A DNA stretch of 64,000 nt from Acinetobacter calcoaceticus. GTDB lineage: Bacteria > Pseudomonadota > Gammaproteobacteria > Pseudomonadales > Moraxellaceae. How positions within the stretch are numbered: position 1 is the first letter of the stretch; the number at the start of each line of letters is the position of its first letter. This document shows, in pieces, positions 8,352 to 17,524 of the stretch. The notes beneath the pieces were generated by a model. That model was not told where the DNA came from, made no database searches, and worked only from the letters and a program-made list of their open reading frames with translations. Both the position numbers and the translations under genes were made by a program. The stretch lies in assembly GCF_004345325.1 (NCBI RefSeq), contig NZ_SLVJ01000015.1, positions 25,855 through 89,854 of the forward strand, read 5' to 3'.

Positions 8352-9173
8352 CTAACGATTCAGTGCAGCTTGCATTTGAAGAATGGCTTCTTGCCACAGG
8401 GGTAGAATCTCTTGGATCATGTTTAGGCAGTAGAGATAAAAGCCATAACACAGCACGCCACCGAGGATCAGAATCAGAAATAGACCCAATTTCGACCATT
8501 TATAATGTTGCGCTGCATACCAGCATAGCGCCAATAAGGCACCCATCAGCATGCCGCCCACATGGGCTGCATTGTTGATGCCAGTCGCAAAGATACCAAA
8601 GGCCAAGTTGATTGCCATAATAGTCACTAAGGAGCGTTTGTCCAAAGCCAAGCGTTGACGTGCCAGTCTAGGAAAGAATGACAAGGCCGTTAATGCGCCG
8701 CCAATGCCCATCACCGCACCTGAAGCCCCAGCAGAAACCCGCGGCAGTAAGGTTGGATCAAAATGCTGTAATAGCTCAATACTATTGCGAATGTCCAGAT
8801 AGCCACTGAGTAAGCTGCCCATTAAACCAGCTAGCAGATACAGGCCACAGAAAAACCAACGCCCAAACGTATGTTCAGCTAGATTACCAAAGACATACAG
8901 CGCCCACATGTTGAACAGCAAATGTGGCAGACCAAAGTGAAAAAACATGCTGCTAAACAGGCGTAATGGTTCCTGTAAAAAGGTCAACGGTGCATAATCA
9001 GCACCCCAATTTAAAGCCGCCGCAATACTCGGTGAGGTGATATCTACTCCACTGAAGATTTGCCAAGCAAACAAGATCACATTGATTGCAATCAGACTCG
9101 TGGTGATCACAGCCAAGGGCGGTTTGGGTGGCAGGTATGGTGCTGCTTGCGGATTGGGTGGCCATTCTGACAT
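8352..9173 (-). CDS. Rhomboid family intramembrane serine protease
   Basis: Cleaves transmembrane segments inside the inner membrane. The catalytic dyad is visible: Ser151 in GASGAVMG and His204 in NNAAHVGGMLMG. The oxyanion residues His84 and Asn88 sit in HLLFNMW on the second helix. About seven hydrophobic segments, the last after residue 230. The N-terminus is short, proline-rich and cytoplasmic. Substrate unknown. It is divergent from mtgA across ~90 bp. An active protease rather than an inactive homologue, since all four key residues are kept. Confidence 0.93.
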   Translation of the reverse strand: MSEWPPNPQAAPYLPPKPPLAVITTSLIAINVILFAWQIFSGVDITSPSIAAALNWGADYAPLTFLQEPLRLFSSMFFHFGLPHLLFNMWALYVFGNLAEHTFGRWFFCGLYLLAGLMGSLLSGYLDIRNSIELLQHFDPTLLPRVSAGASGAVMGIGGALTALSFFPRLARQRLALDKRSLVTIMAINLAFGIFATGINNAAHVGGMLMGALLALCWYAAQHYKWSKLGLFLILILGGVLCYGFYLYCLNMIQEILPLWQEAILQMQAALNR

Positions 9174-9264
9174 AAATCAATCATCTGCTATAGTGTGGGG
9201 TGCCCTAGCTTAGCATGGCTTTAGCCGAAATATTCACTCACCGATCTTGGAGTCCAACACAGGC

Positions 9265-9939
9265 ATGAAAGCTTTTGTGATCAGAACCTTATTGATATTG
9301 TTTAGCCTACTGATCATGATTCAGCTGTGGATCTTTTCCAGTTTAGTCTGGTGGCGGACGCATCCTGTAGACAACACGATGTTTATGCGCTTGGACTATT
9401 TATCTGACTTTCAAGCCATCGAACACCAGTGGGTCGAATATGATCAAATTAGTCTACAGTTTAAGCGTGCGGTGATTGCGGCTGAAGATGCGCGTTTTTT
9501 GGATCATCATGGCTTTGATTGGAAAGGGATTGAATATGCCATGCAAAAAAATATGCAGACCGAAAAAGTCGTGGCCGGTGGCTCTACCATTTCCCAGCAG
9601 TTGGCGAAAAATTTATTTTTCTATAATCGGCGTTCATATTTCCGTAAGGGCCAAGAATCCATTGCTACTGTGATGATGGAGCGGATGTGGAGCAAACAAC
9701 GCATCCTTGAGGTGTATATGAATTCGGTGGAATTTGGCGATCATCTCTATGGGGTCGAGGCTGCAGCACGGCATTACTTTGGCAAAGCTGCCAGTGGGCT
9801 AAATCGGAATGAATCGGCATTTTTAGCAGCATTGTTGTCCAACCCCAAGCATTATCAACAGCAACGTGATGCAGCAAAATTTGTCTACAAACAACGCCAA
9901 ATCTTGAAATACATGCAAAATAGTAAGTTACCCGGATAA
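9265..9939 (+). CDS. mtgA: Monofunctional peptidoglycan glycosyltransferase
   Basis: GT51 enzyme that polymerises lipid II into glycan strands on the periplasmic face of the inner membrane. One N-terminal anchor helix ([16 protein letters not shown]), then the conserved catalytic motif [15 protein letters not shown] and the second motif [15 protein letters not shown]. No transpeptidase domain follows; 224 residues is normal for MtgA. Start chosen at ATG 9265, which has TGGAG upstream, rather than the TTG at 9247 with none. Stand-alone gene between the rhomboid gene and ppk1. Confidence 0.93.
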   Translation: MKAFVIRTLLILFSLLIMIQLWIFSSLVWWRTHPVDNTMFMRLDYLSDFQAIEHQWVEYDQISLQFKRAVIAAEDARFLDHHGFDWKGIEYAMQKNMQTEKVVAGGSTISQQLAKNLFFYNRRSYFRKGQESIATVMMERMWSKQRILEVYMNSVEFGDHLYGVEAAARHYFGKAASGLNRNESAFLAALLSNPKHYQQQRDAAKFVYKQRQILKYMQNSKLPG

Positions 9940-10046
9940 AGCGACTGAGCAGTAGCTTAAATGGCGTATTTTTAGACTTTTTTTTATGAAAATGTCACAA
10001 ATTTGAAGCATACTTTAGGCATTTCATACAAACGCAGGTTAGTGGC

Positions 10047-12122
10047 ATGAATAGCGCAGTTACCAATACCGCTACAGAATATTCTTATAATGAGCGTTAT
10101 ATCAACCGTGAACTCTCGATTTTAGATTTTCATTTACGTGTGCTCGAACAAGCTGTCGATCCACTGCATCCCTTGCTGGATCGCATGAATTTTCTATTGA
10201 TCTTTTCAAATAACTTAGACGAATTTTTCGAAATTCGCGTCGCTGGCTTGATGGAACAACTTTCTTTGGGGAATGAAAGTCGTAGTCCTGATGGCCTGAC
10301 ACCTAAACAAGTGCTGGAAAGTATTTCAAAAACAGCTCATGCGGCAATCGAACGTCAATATCGTATATTGAATGAAGAGATTTTGCCGAAACTTCGTGAA
10401 GAAGATATTTGCTTTTTACGTCGTGGGGAATTGTCTCCGGCCCAATCCAGTTGGGTGAAAAAATACTTTCAAGAACAAGTGGCGCCAGTACTGACCCCAA
10501 TCAGTCTAGATCCTGCACATCCATTCCCACGTCTGGTCAATAAAAGTCTGAATTTTGTCGTGACATTAGAAGGGAAGGATGCCTTTGGTCGTCAAATCGA
10601 TTTGGCGGTGGTGCCAGCACCACGTTCATTGCCTCGTGTGGTGCGTTTGCCAGATGAATTGACTGGTGGCAAAGAACATTTTGTCATGTTGTCTGCGATT
10701 ATCCATGAACATGTATCTGACTTGTTCCCAGGTATGACCGCGACCGGTTGTTATCAATTCCGTGTTACCCGTAATGCAGATTTGGCTTTGGATGAAGATG
10801 TTGAAGATTTGGCGATAGCACTCAAAGGCGAATTAAACTCACGTCGCTTTGGTCGTGCAGTACGTTTGGAAGTGACTGAAAACTGCCCACAACATATTTA
10901 TGAATATTTGCTTGATGAGTTCGATCTGCACAGCGAGCAGTTGTATAAGGTCGATGGCCCAGTGAATTTGGCGCGTTTGGTCTCGAACTTCAAACGCCCA
11001 CATCTGCGTTATGATTCCCACACCCCTGTGGTGCCAAAAGTCCTGAAAAAATCTGAAAATATTTTTGCAGCTATGCAGAAACAAGACATCTTGCTGCATC
11101 ATCCCTTTGAATCTTTTGCACCTGTGATCAACTTGTTGCGTGAAGCGGCGCGTGATCCACAAGTGTTGGCGATTAAGCAGACCTTATATCGTAGTGGTGC
11201 AGACTCGGAGATCGTACAGGTCTTGGCTGAAGCGGCTCGCAATGGCAAAGAAGTCACTGCGGTGATTGAGCTACGGGCGCGTTTTGATGAAGAATCCAAC
11301 ATCGCTGTGGCCAATGTCTTGCAAGAAGCCGGCGCTGTGGTGGTATATGGCATCGTGGGTTATAAAACCCATGCCAAAATGATCTTGGTGGTACGCCGTG
11401 AAAACAACAAGTTAGTTCGCTATGTCCACTTGGGCACCGGCAATTATCATGCGGGTAATGCGCGGATCTATACCGACTATGGTTTACTCACCACCGATAA
11501 AGAGCTGTGTGAAGATGTGCATCGCATCTTTCAAGAATTGACCGGCATGGGCAAAATGGCCAAGCTGAAAAAGTTGCTGCATGCACCATTCACTTTACAT
11601 GCGCAATTGGTCAACTATATCGATGAAGAAATTGCCAATGCCAAGGCGGGTAAAGCAGCGCATATCATTATCAAAGTCAATGCGCTGACTGAAGTGCAGT
11701 TGATCAATAAGCTCTACGAAGCCTCTCAAGCAGGGGTGCAGGTTGATTTGATTATTCGTTCGATTTGTTGTCTACGTCCGGGATTACCGAATCTTTCAGA
11801 AAATATTCGTGTTCGTTCTATCGTTGGGCGGTTCTTGGAACATACTCGAGTTTATTATTTTAGTAATAATGGTGCAGCGCGGATTTATTGTTCAAGTGCA
11901 GACTGGATGGATCGTAACTTATTTAGCCGTGTGGAAGCCTGCTTCCCAGTTGAAGATCCAGCTTTGAAAAAACGTATCTTAAATCAAGGCCTATTGACCT
12001 ATCTCAAAGACAATCAACAAGCATGGTTGTTGCAGGGCAATGGTGAGTGGATTCGTGCTCAACTTGCTGAAGGCGAAGTACCCCATAATGCACAGAAAGA
12101 ACTCACTGCATTAATCGTATAA
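10047..12122 (+). CDS. ppk1: Polyphosphate kinase 1
   Basis: Reversible transfer of ATP gamma-phosphate to long-chain polyphosphate. 691 residues in the usual four-domain PPK1 layout. The autophosphorylated histidine is His442 in GYKTHAK; the second catalytic histidine is His461 in RYVHLGTGN. These correspond to E. coli His435 and His454, a constant offset of 7. N-terminal residues [21 protein letters not shown] match the family. Monocistronic, with its own terminator. The upstream gap contains a TGTCACA element, but I do not see a convincing full Pho box. Confidence 0.97.
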   Translation: MNSAVTNTATEYSYNERYINRELSILDFHLRVLEQAVDPLHPLLDRMNFLLIFSNNLDEFFEIRVAGLMEQLSLGNESRSPDGLTPKQVLESISKTAHAAIERQYRILNEEILPKLREEDICFLRRGELSPAQSSWVKKYFQEQVAPVLTPISLDPAHPFPRLVNKSLNFVVTLEGKDAFGRQIDLAVVPAPRSLPRVVRLPDELTGGKEHFVMLSAIIHEHVSDLFPGMTATGCYQFRVTRNADLALDEDVEDLAIALKGELNSRRFGRAVRLEVTENCPQHIYEYLLDEFDLHSEQLYKVDGPVNLARLVSNFKRPHLRYDSHTPVVPKVLKKSENIFAAMQKQDILLHHPFESFAPVINLLREAARDPQVLAIKQTLYRSGADSEIVQVLAEAARNGKEVTAVIELRARFDEESNIAVANVLQEAGAVVVYGIVGYKTHAKMILVVRRENNKLVRYVHLGTGNYHAGNARIYTDYGLLTTDKELCEDVHRIFQELTGMGKMAKLKKLLHAPFTLHAQLVNYIDEEIANAKAGKAAHIIIKVNALTEVQLINKLYEASQAGVQVDLIIRSICCLRPGLPNLSENIRVRSIVGRFLEHTRVYYFSNNGAARIYCSSADWMDRNLFSRVEACFPVEDPALKKRILNQGLLTYLKDNQQAWLLQGNGEWIRAQLAEGEVPHNAQKELTALIV

Positions 12123-12153
12123 GCTGGTAGAGGGGGAATTGCTCCCAACTTGC

Positions 12154-12190
12154 ATAAAAAAGGCTGATCTTTAAGATCAGCCTTTTTTAT
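12154..12190. terminator. Bidirectional terminator between ppk1 and putP
   Basis: Near-perfect dyad: ATAAAAAAGGCTGATCTT faces AAGATCAGCCTTTTTTAT. Serves both convergent genes. Confidence 0.88.
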
Positions 12191-12220
12191 GGGGTTTAAT
12201 GAATTGGGTAGTGTGAGCGC

Positions 12221-13714
12221 TTAGGACTGGCTTTGTTTATATTGTTGATCTGCCAAGTCGAAGCGATCCGTCACTTCTCTGTTCGGTGCAGGCGTGAGCA
12301 AACTCACCACCACGATCGCCAAGCTGGATAAGATAAAGCCCGGAATAATTTCGTAAATGCCTGTAGCTGCGAAAAGATTTTTCCAGAAAATCACCACCAC
12401 AGCACCGACCAGCATACCGGCCAAAGCACCATCGAAGTTCATACGACGCCAGAACAAAGACAAGATAATCAACGGGCCAAATGCAGCACCAAAACCGGCC
12501 CAAGCATAAGACACCAAGCCCAATACTTTGGCATCAGGATTACTGGCCAATAGGATCGCCAACAATGCAATGAGCAACACCATTAAGCGACCGATCCAAA
12601 CCAATTCTTTTTGAGAAGCATTTTTACGGATAAAGGCTTTATAGAAATCTTCAGTCAAGGTACTTGAGCAGACCAAAAGTTGGCAACTCAGGGTACTCAT
12701 CACTGCAGCCAAGATCGCAGCCAATACGATGCCAGCCACCCAAGGGTTAAACAATATCTTGGTCAGTTCCATAAACACCGTTTCTGGGTTTTTGGTCACC
12801 ACCGCAGCCAGTTCAGGATGAAGTTGGAAGTAGGCGATACCAAAGAAACCAGCCGCCACTGCACCACCCAGACATAGGGTCATCCAAGCCATGCCTATAC
12901 GGCGGGCATTGGGAATCGACTTCACTGAATCTGCTGCCATAAAACGCACCAGAATATGCGGCTGACCAAAATAGCCTAAGCCCCAAGCCAGTAACGATAA
13001 GATCGCAACAGTACTCAGATCGGCAAATAGGCTCATGGCCTGTGGACGTGCTGCTTCTAAAGCGATCGTCAGTTGATCTAGATCACCAATCGCCATAATG
13101 GTCACTACTGGCGTGAGCAATAAGGCAAAGATCATCAAGGTGGCTTGGATGGTATCAGTCCAACTAACCGCCAAGAATCCACCGATAAAGACATAACTAA
13201 TAGTGGCGATGGCACTGATCCATAATGCGCCGCTATAAGACCAACCAAACATACTTTCAAACAGACGCGCACCGGCGACCATGCCTGAAGCACAATAGAT
13301 CGCAAAGAAAATCAAGATTACGAAGGCAGAAACCACACGTAATATTTTTGTATGATCATTAAAGCGATTGGAGAAATAATCAGGAAGGGTGAGTGCATTA
13401 TGCTGCACTTCGGTGTGTACGCGCAGTCGTCCAGCGACCAATAACCAGTTTAACCAAGCACCCAAAATTAGACCGATGGCGATCCATATTTCGGAGAGGC
13501 CAGATAAATAAATCGCACCGGGTAGGCCCATTAATAACCAACCGCTCATGTCGGATGCACCGGCAGAAAGTGCAGTTACAAAACTGCCTAAACTACGTCC
13601 ACCTAAGATGTAATCTGAAAAGTTACTGGTTGCGCGGTAGGCAAATATGCCAATCACCACCATGGCCACAATATAAAAAACAAAGGTAATCAGCGTCGGA
13701 TTCAGGGCGTGCAT
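12221..13714 (-). CDS. putP: Sodium/proline symporter
   Basis: Imports proline with Na+ across the inner membrane. 497 residues from the ATG at 13714, preceded by a GGAT site; the frame extends further but without ribosome site. Thirteen-helix SSF family. Visible Na+/proline motifs: SAGASDMSGWLLMGLPG in helix 2 and the AAILAAVMSTLSCQLLV segment in helix 8, whose Ser/Thr residues correspond to the Na2 site of PutP. Monocistronic here; no putA alongside. Upstream 13715-13997 holds only AT-rich DNA. Confidence 0.93.
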   Translation of the reverse strand: MHALNPTLITFVFYIVAMVVIGIFAYRATSNFSDYILGGRSLGSFVTALSAGASDMSGWLLMGLPGAIYLSGLSEIWIAIGLILGAWLNWLLVAGRLRVHTEVQHNALTLPDYFSNRFNDHTKILRVVSAFVILIFFAIYCASGMVAGARLFESMFGWSYSGALWISAIATISYVFIGGFLAVSWTDTIQATLMIFALLLTPVVTIMAIGDLDQLTIALEAARPQAMSLFADLSTVAILSLLAWGLGYFGQPHILVRFMAADSVKSIPNARRIGMAWMTLCLGGAVAAGFFGIAYFQLHPELAAVVTKNPETVFMELTKILFNPWVAGIVLAAILAAVMSTLSCQLLVCSSTLTEDFYKAFIRKNASQKELVWIGRLMVLLIALLAILLASNPDAKVLGLVSYAWAGFGAAFGPLIILSLFWRRMNFDGALAGMLVGAVVVIFWKNLFAATGIYEIIPGFILSSLAIVVVSLLTPAPNREVTDRFDLADQQYKQSQS

Positions 13715-13997
13715 ATGATATCCATATTCTATGAGTCGAGTGGATTTTCTAAAATAAAATAATAATAAAGTCGGCATTTAAGCATAAATCGCCTTTTTGT
13801 GCAGGGTTAATCTCAGATTAAGCACAATATATAAAAGCACATTATTGCGGTTATAAATTTAAAAAATTGCTTTTAAAGCGAAATTCAAGCAGCGCTTTGG
13901 CTTTAAATCGTCAGGATGAGTGGTTGTAATATGTCCAATATGTATGTTTTTTGCCATTTCAAAATTTTCAGTGAACCCTCCCATTTCCCGAACCCAT

Positions 13998-14022
13998 AAA
14001 AAAAGGCAGCTTAAAAGCTGCC
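13998..14022 (-). terminator. Terminator of the SPFH gene
   Basis: Read on the minus strand, GGCAGCTTTTAAGCTGCC (14022-14005) is followed by seven T. Directly downstream of the stop codon at 14043. Confidence 0.88.
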
Positions 14023-14042
14023 CATTTAAATTTGACTTCAGT

Positions 14043-14897
14043 TTATGGATTACGGCCCATGACACCGCGGATGGTGCTCATAATATCCGCAGGCAATACC
14101 ACAGTTTTGGCATTGTTGGATTTCGACATTTCTTGCATGGCTTTGACATACTGCTCACCGAGCAAATACGCCACCGGGATTTCCTGATCACCGACTGCAC
14201 TGGTCACCATTTCAATGGCTTTTTGTGAGGCTTCAGCCAAAACCACTTGGGCTTCTGCATCACGACGTGAGGCTTCAAGACGACCATCGGCTTCTAAAAT
14301 GGCGGCTTGTTTTTCACCATCAGCTTTGGTCACCGTCGCACGACGTTGACGCTCAGCAGCGGCTTGGGCTTCCATTGCAGATTGCATGGTGCTCGATGGT
14401 TGAATATCTTGGATCTCTACGGTTTTCAGGGTAATACCCCAGTCTGAGATGTCGTCTGAAATCGATGCTTTAAGCTTGGCCTTGATTTGATCACGTGAAG
14501 ATAATGCATCATCGAGATCCATTTCACCCACAATCGAACGTAAAGCGGTTTGCACCAAGTTCTGAATCGCCCAATTGTAGTTTTCGATACCGTAAACTGC
14601 TTTTTGCGGATTGGTGATATTAATATAAGCCATGGCATTCATGAGTAATACCGCGTTATCACGGGTAATCACTTCTTGTGAAGGAATATCTAAAACAATA
14701 TCTTTGGTGGTGACTTTATAAGCCACTTCATCCACGTAGGGAATCACAAAGTTTAGACCCGGTTTGAGCATGGTGTGGTATTTACCCAAGCGTTGCACAA
14801 TCCAGTTATAACCTTGCGGTACAATACGTACCCCTTTGAAAATGGTGGTTCCTACGAAAAGCAATAGGATTAAAACAATAATTGAGCCAGTGGTCAT
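14043..14897 (-). CDS. qmcA: SPFH/band-7 membrane protein, QmcA/paraslipin type
   Basis: Stomatin-like scaffold that forms large oligomers on inner-membrane microdomains. One N-terminal membrane segment (SIIVLILLLFVGTTIF), then the band-7 domain beginning IVPQGYNWIVQRLGKYH, then a charged Ala/Glu/Lys coiled coil (AAAERQRRATVTKADGEKQ) and a C-terminal helix. Start is the ATG at 14897 with GAGGAT 7 nt upstream; 284 residues. Paired with an upstream NfeD protein, as in E. coli qmcA-ybbJ. The 185-bp gap between the two genes contains an IS-end-like palindrome. Confidence 0.9.
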   Translation of the reverse strand: MTTGSIIVLILLLFVGTTIFKGVRIVPQGYNWIVQRLGKYHTMLKPGLNFVIPYVDEVAYKVTTKDIVLDIPSQEVITRDNAVLLMNAMAYINITNPQKAVYGIENYNWAIQNLVQTALRSIVGEMDLDDALSSRDQIKAKLKASISDDISDWGITLKTVEIQDIQPSSTMQSAMEAQAAAERQRRATVTKADGEKQAAILEADGRLEASRRDAEAQVVLAEASQKAIEMVTSAVGDQEIPVAYLLGEQYVKAMQEMSKSNNAKTVVLPADIMSTIRGVMGRNP

Positions 14898-14950
14898 AAG
14901 TAGATCCTCATTATTATTGACGTTATCGAAATAATCGAAATTTAAAATAT

Positions 14951-14994
14951 TAGGGCCTGTTGCCAATTCATTTATGAATTGTCAACAGGCCCTA
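14951..14994. repeat. 44-bp near-perfect palindrome resembling two abutted IS ends
   Basis: TAGGGCCTGTTGCCAATTCAT (14951-14971) faces ATGAATTGTCAACAGGCCCTA (14974-14994; given on the plus strand, 21 bases with one more flanking pair) across a 2-base centre. One mismatch in 21 pairs. Both outer ends are TA, as after insertion at a TA target. Looks like a minimal MITE or the residue of an IS5-like element; also a strong mRNA hairpin between nfeD and qmcA. Confidence 0.65.
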
Positions 14995-15082
14995 GATTGA
15001 GTGTGCTGAAATGTATTCATGAATGTGTTTTACAAGCCAATGCCGAAAAGGGCAGTTCGCTTGTGAGTCATAGTGCCATTGC

Positions 15083-15556
15083 TCATTGAAATGAGGTGGC
15101 GCTGAGATAAGGTTTGACCAATAGATCATTGCCCAAGATATCGGTGACGATAATCCGATCACCGACTTGTACTGGGGATAATGTACGACAATTCCACTCG
15201 TCTGTACCCAATACTGGAAGGGTAAAACGCACGCGAATTTGATCATGATCTAAACCAGTTTGAATCACCATGCCAATCTGCCCAATGGTCGCCTCGCGTG
15301 ACATACCGGCTTTGGTTTTATCGATGGATAAAGGTTTAATAAATTTAAACCACAGTACCGTACAGACTATAGACAATATAATCCACAACACCACTTGGGC
15401 GCTAAAACTCATCCACGGGAAGATTAAAAAGATAATCGATACCAACACTGCGGCGATCCCAAACCAGAGTGCCGCAAATGCTGGCAAGATCAGTTCAGAC
15501 AACATGAGCACAATGCCCAACGCAAACCAATGCCATGGTTCAAATATAAAGTTCAT
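15083..15556 (-). CDS. NfeD family membrane protein (YbbJ-like)
   Basis: 157 residues: hydrophobic helices (about residues 10-28, 30-50 and 53-72), then a soluble C-terminal OB-fold domain with the NfeD signature (GQIGMVIQTG ... RVRFTLPVLGTDEWNC ... VQVGDRIIVTDILGNDLLVKP). NfeD proteins are obligate neighbours and physical partners of SPFH proteins and tune their membrane function. Upstream gene of the nfeD-qmcA pair; the separation by a palindromic insertion is atypical for this operon. Confidence 0.9.
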   Translation of the reverse strand: MNFIFEPWHWFALGIVLMLSELILPAFAALWFGIAAVLVSIIFLIFPWMSFSAQVVLWIILSIVCTVLWFKFIKPLSIDKTKAGMSREATIGQIGMVIQTGLDHDQIRVRFTLPVLGTDEWNCRTLSPVQVGDRIIVTDILGNDLLVKPYLSATSFQ

Positions 15557-15775
15557 ACCACTACTCTGTAATTTTAATGGGCTCAGTTCGAGCGATTCAT
15601 GTAGTTCAATCTTAATGCATCACTGTTTGAGTCATTGCTATAGATATGCATCATCCCCCCTGAATGTATCAGAACAGGGGAGGGTTGGATAGAAAAACCA
15701 CAGCTTTCGTTATATCGATAAACCGAACTGAGCACTTAACATTTAACCGCTCGCCAATCAGTTTACAGCGCGCAC
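15557..15775. other. Intergenic region without gene
   Basis: Holds the nfeD promoter region and the 3' region of the patatin gene upstream border. A short G/C hairpin (CCCCTG at 15657-15662 with CAGGGG at 15675-15680) is the only structure seen. Frames crossing it have no coding character. Confidence 0.4.
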
Positions 15776-16693
15776 TTAGAACTTAGGTTTAGGTGCTGGT
15801 TTGAGTGCAGCTGGAGACTTCTTGAAATTACTGATGGCAGCTTGAATCTCTCTGACTTTGAGTTGGGCGGCTTTTTCACCCTCTAATATCGCCTGATTAC
15901 TGGCTTTTAGATCCAAAGTGCCAAGATGTCCGACTTTGGGTTGGATCACCACATTGGCTTGAGACAGTTCCGCTTGGATGCTTTGTAGACCCATGATATT
16001 GATGGTTTGATCCAACAGGCCCCACATACTGGTCGGTTGATTACCGGTTGGGCGTGCTGAAATATCGATGGCAATGACGATATCAGCACCCATGCTTTTC
16101 GCAGTTTGTACCGGAATTGGGCTGACCAAGCCGCCATCGACATATTGAGTCTTACCGATAGTCGTCGGGACAAAGACGTTTGGAATACTGCATGAGGCAC
16201 GTACCGCTTGACCTGCATTGCCTTTAATGAATTCGGCTTTTTTGCCATTGTCTAGGCGAGTGGCCACTGCGGCAAAACGGATCGGGAATTTTTCAATAGG
16301 GGTATTGGCAACATTGCGATTGATATAATCTTGCAATTTTTGTCCAACCACAAAGCCTTGGGTACTGAGGGTCAGATCGCGAATATCTGATTCTTTGAGT
16401 TGTAAGGCCAGTTGTTGCATTTGATAGGGTGTTTTACCACTGGCGTAAATACTGCCAACAAAACTACCTGCACTGGTGCCTGTGACGATCTTTGGTTTAA
16501 TCCCATGCGACTCTAACACTTTAATTACCCCGATATGGGCAAAACCTTTGGCACCACCACCGCCTAAGGCGATGGCAATCACAGGTTCACGTGCTGAAAT
16601 CGGAGTAACTTGCGACGGTGTCTTGACGGTTTTATCACAGGCCAGCAGTGCCAGAGTCATAAAACCAATGAGGCCGAGTTGTTTGAATTGCAT
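15776..16693 (-). CDS. Patatin-like phospholipase, lipoprotein
   Basis: Serine lipid acyl hydrolase with a Ser-Asp dyad. From the ATG at 16693 the protein begins with a lipoprotein signal ending LLAC (Cys19), so it is predicted to be lipid-anchored at the envelope. The glycine-rich oxyanion loop GGGGAKGFAHIG (44-55), nucleophile GTSAG (Ser74) and DGG (Asp186) are all intact. 305 residues; RssA-like family, which is normally cytoplasmic, so the lipobox is a distinguishing feature. The longer reading frame from 16807 overlaps the neighbouring gene and lacks support. Substrate is unknown; phospholipid turnover fits the adjacent acyltransferase gene. Confidence 0.88.
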   Translation of the reverse strand: MQFKQLGLIGFMTLALLACDKTVKTPSQVTPISAREPVIAIALGGGGAKGFAHIGVIKVLESHGIKPKIVTGTSAGSFVGSIYASGKTPYQMQQLALQLKESDIRDLTLSTQGFVVGQKLQDYINRNVANTPIEKFPIRFAAVATRLDNGKKAEFIKGNAGQAVRASCSIPNVFVPTTIGKTQYVDGGLVSPIPVQTAKSMGADIVIAIDISARPTGNQPTSMWGLLDQTINIMGLQSIQAELSQANVVIQPKVGHLGTLDLKASNQAILEGEKAAQLKVREIQAAISNFKKSPAALKPAPKPKF

Positions 16694-16763
16694 GGTTAAT
16701 CTATCTGTTTTGTACAAAAAATATCTCGCACATCTCAGCAGAAAATCACTTTTTTTTCTAGCT

Positions 16764-17399
16764 TTATTTATAAAGGTTTTGTAAAGGTTTGGACAACCAA
16801 GCCGCATTTTTAGGTGAGAAATTACCTTTATAAATGGCTAAGATCGCTTCCAAATCTTGTTCATAATTTCCTGTAGTATAGAACACTTCCATGCAACGAA
16901 TCACTTTATGGTCATAATCAAATGCAAAAATAACAATCGGTAAGTCGGCACCATGCGCAATATGATAAAAACCACTTTTGATTTTTTTGGCCTGTTTACG
17001 CGTGCCTTCAGGTGCAATGCCGATCCACATGCGATCTGCGGCTTTAATGGTTTTAATAATCTCTTGGGTCAAGCCTTGAGCTGAATCGCGTTGAACGGGC
17101 ATGACGCCAATCCATTTAAATACATGCTTCAATGGAGTATTAAATAAACTGGCCTTGCCAAATACCGTGAGTTGTACACCGAGCCCTAAGATCGCAAGAA
17201 AGCCAAACCATGCATCATAATTGGAGGTATGCGGTGTCATGATGGCAACCGCTTTAGGAATATTGGGTAGCTCACCTTCAAAACGCCATCCTTGTTTCAA
17301 ATAGAGTTGGCTAAAGCATTTACGGCTCAATGCAGTACCACGTTGCGGCACTTGATCAGGGGGTACGATTGGAAATTGATTGGGCTGGGGTTTAGACAT
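16764..17399 (-). CDS. PlsC-like 1-acyl-glycerol-3-phosphate acyltransferase family protein
   Basis: Transfers acyl chains to a lipid acceptor. Block I HTSNYDAW (His57, Asp62 as H-x4-D), block III EGTRKQ (131-136) and the surrounding GIAPEGTR context are those of the short cytoplasmic-face acyltransferases. 211 residues, one hydrophobic stretch near 64-80. It is upstream of the patatin lipoprotein with ~70 bp between, compatible with one transcript. This subfamily is not the housekeeping PlsC; the exact lysolipid acceptor is unknown. Confidence 0.87.
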   Translation of the reverse strand: MSKPQPNQFPIVPPDQVPQRGTALSRKCFSQLYLKQGWRFEGELPNIPKAVAIMTPHTSNYDAWFGFLAILGLGVQLTVFGKASLFNTPLKHVFKWIGVMPVQRDSAQGLTQEIIKTIKAADRMWIGIAPEGTRKQAKKIKSGFYHIAHGADLPIVIFAFDYDHKVIRCMEVFYTTGNYEQDLEAILAIYKGNFSPKNAAWLSKPLQNLYK

Positions 17400-17524
17400 G
17401 AGAATGATTTATCTACTGAGCGAAAGGCCATGTTAAAAAGTCATCAAACCTTAACATGGGAAAAATGCCAATCATATACCAACCGTCAGGGTTTGACATT
17501 TTAAATTTTTAGGGCAAATCACGC

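Noticed and set aside
9940..10046. Pho box upstream of ppk1
   Set aside because: Only one half-site (TGTCACA) resembles the consensus; the second is missing.
13859..14065. 68-aa minus-strand frame near the SPFH terminator
   Set aside because: Crosses the terminator of the SPFH gene and overlaps its 3' end; no coding features.
15270..15692. 140-aa plus-strand frame over nfeD
   Set aside because: Antisense to nfeD, and its end runs through non-coding DNA.
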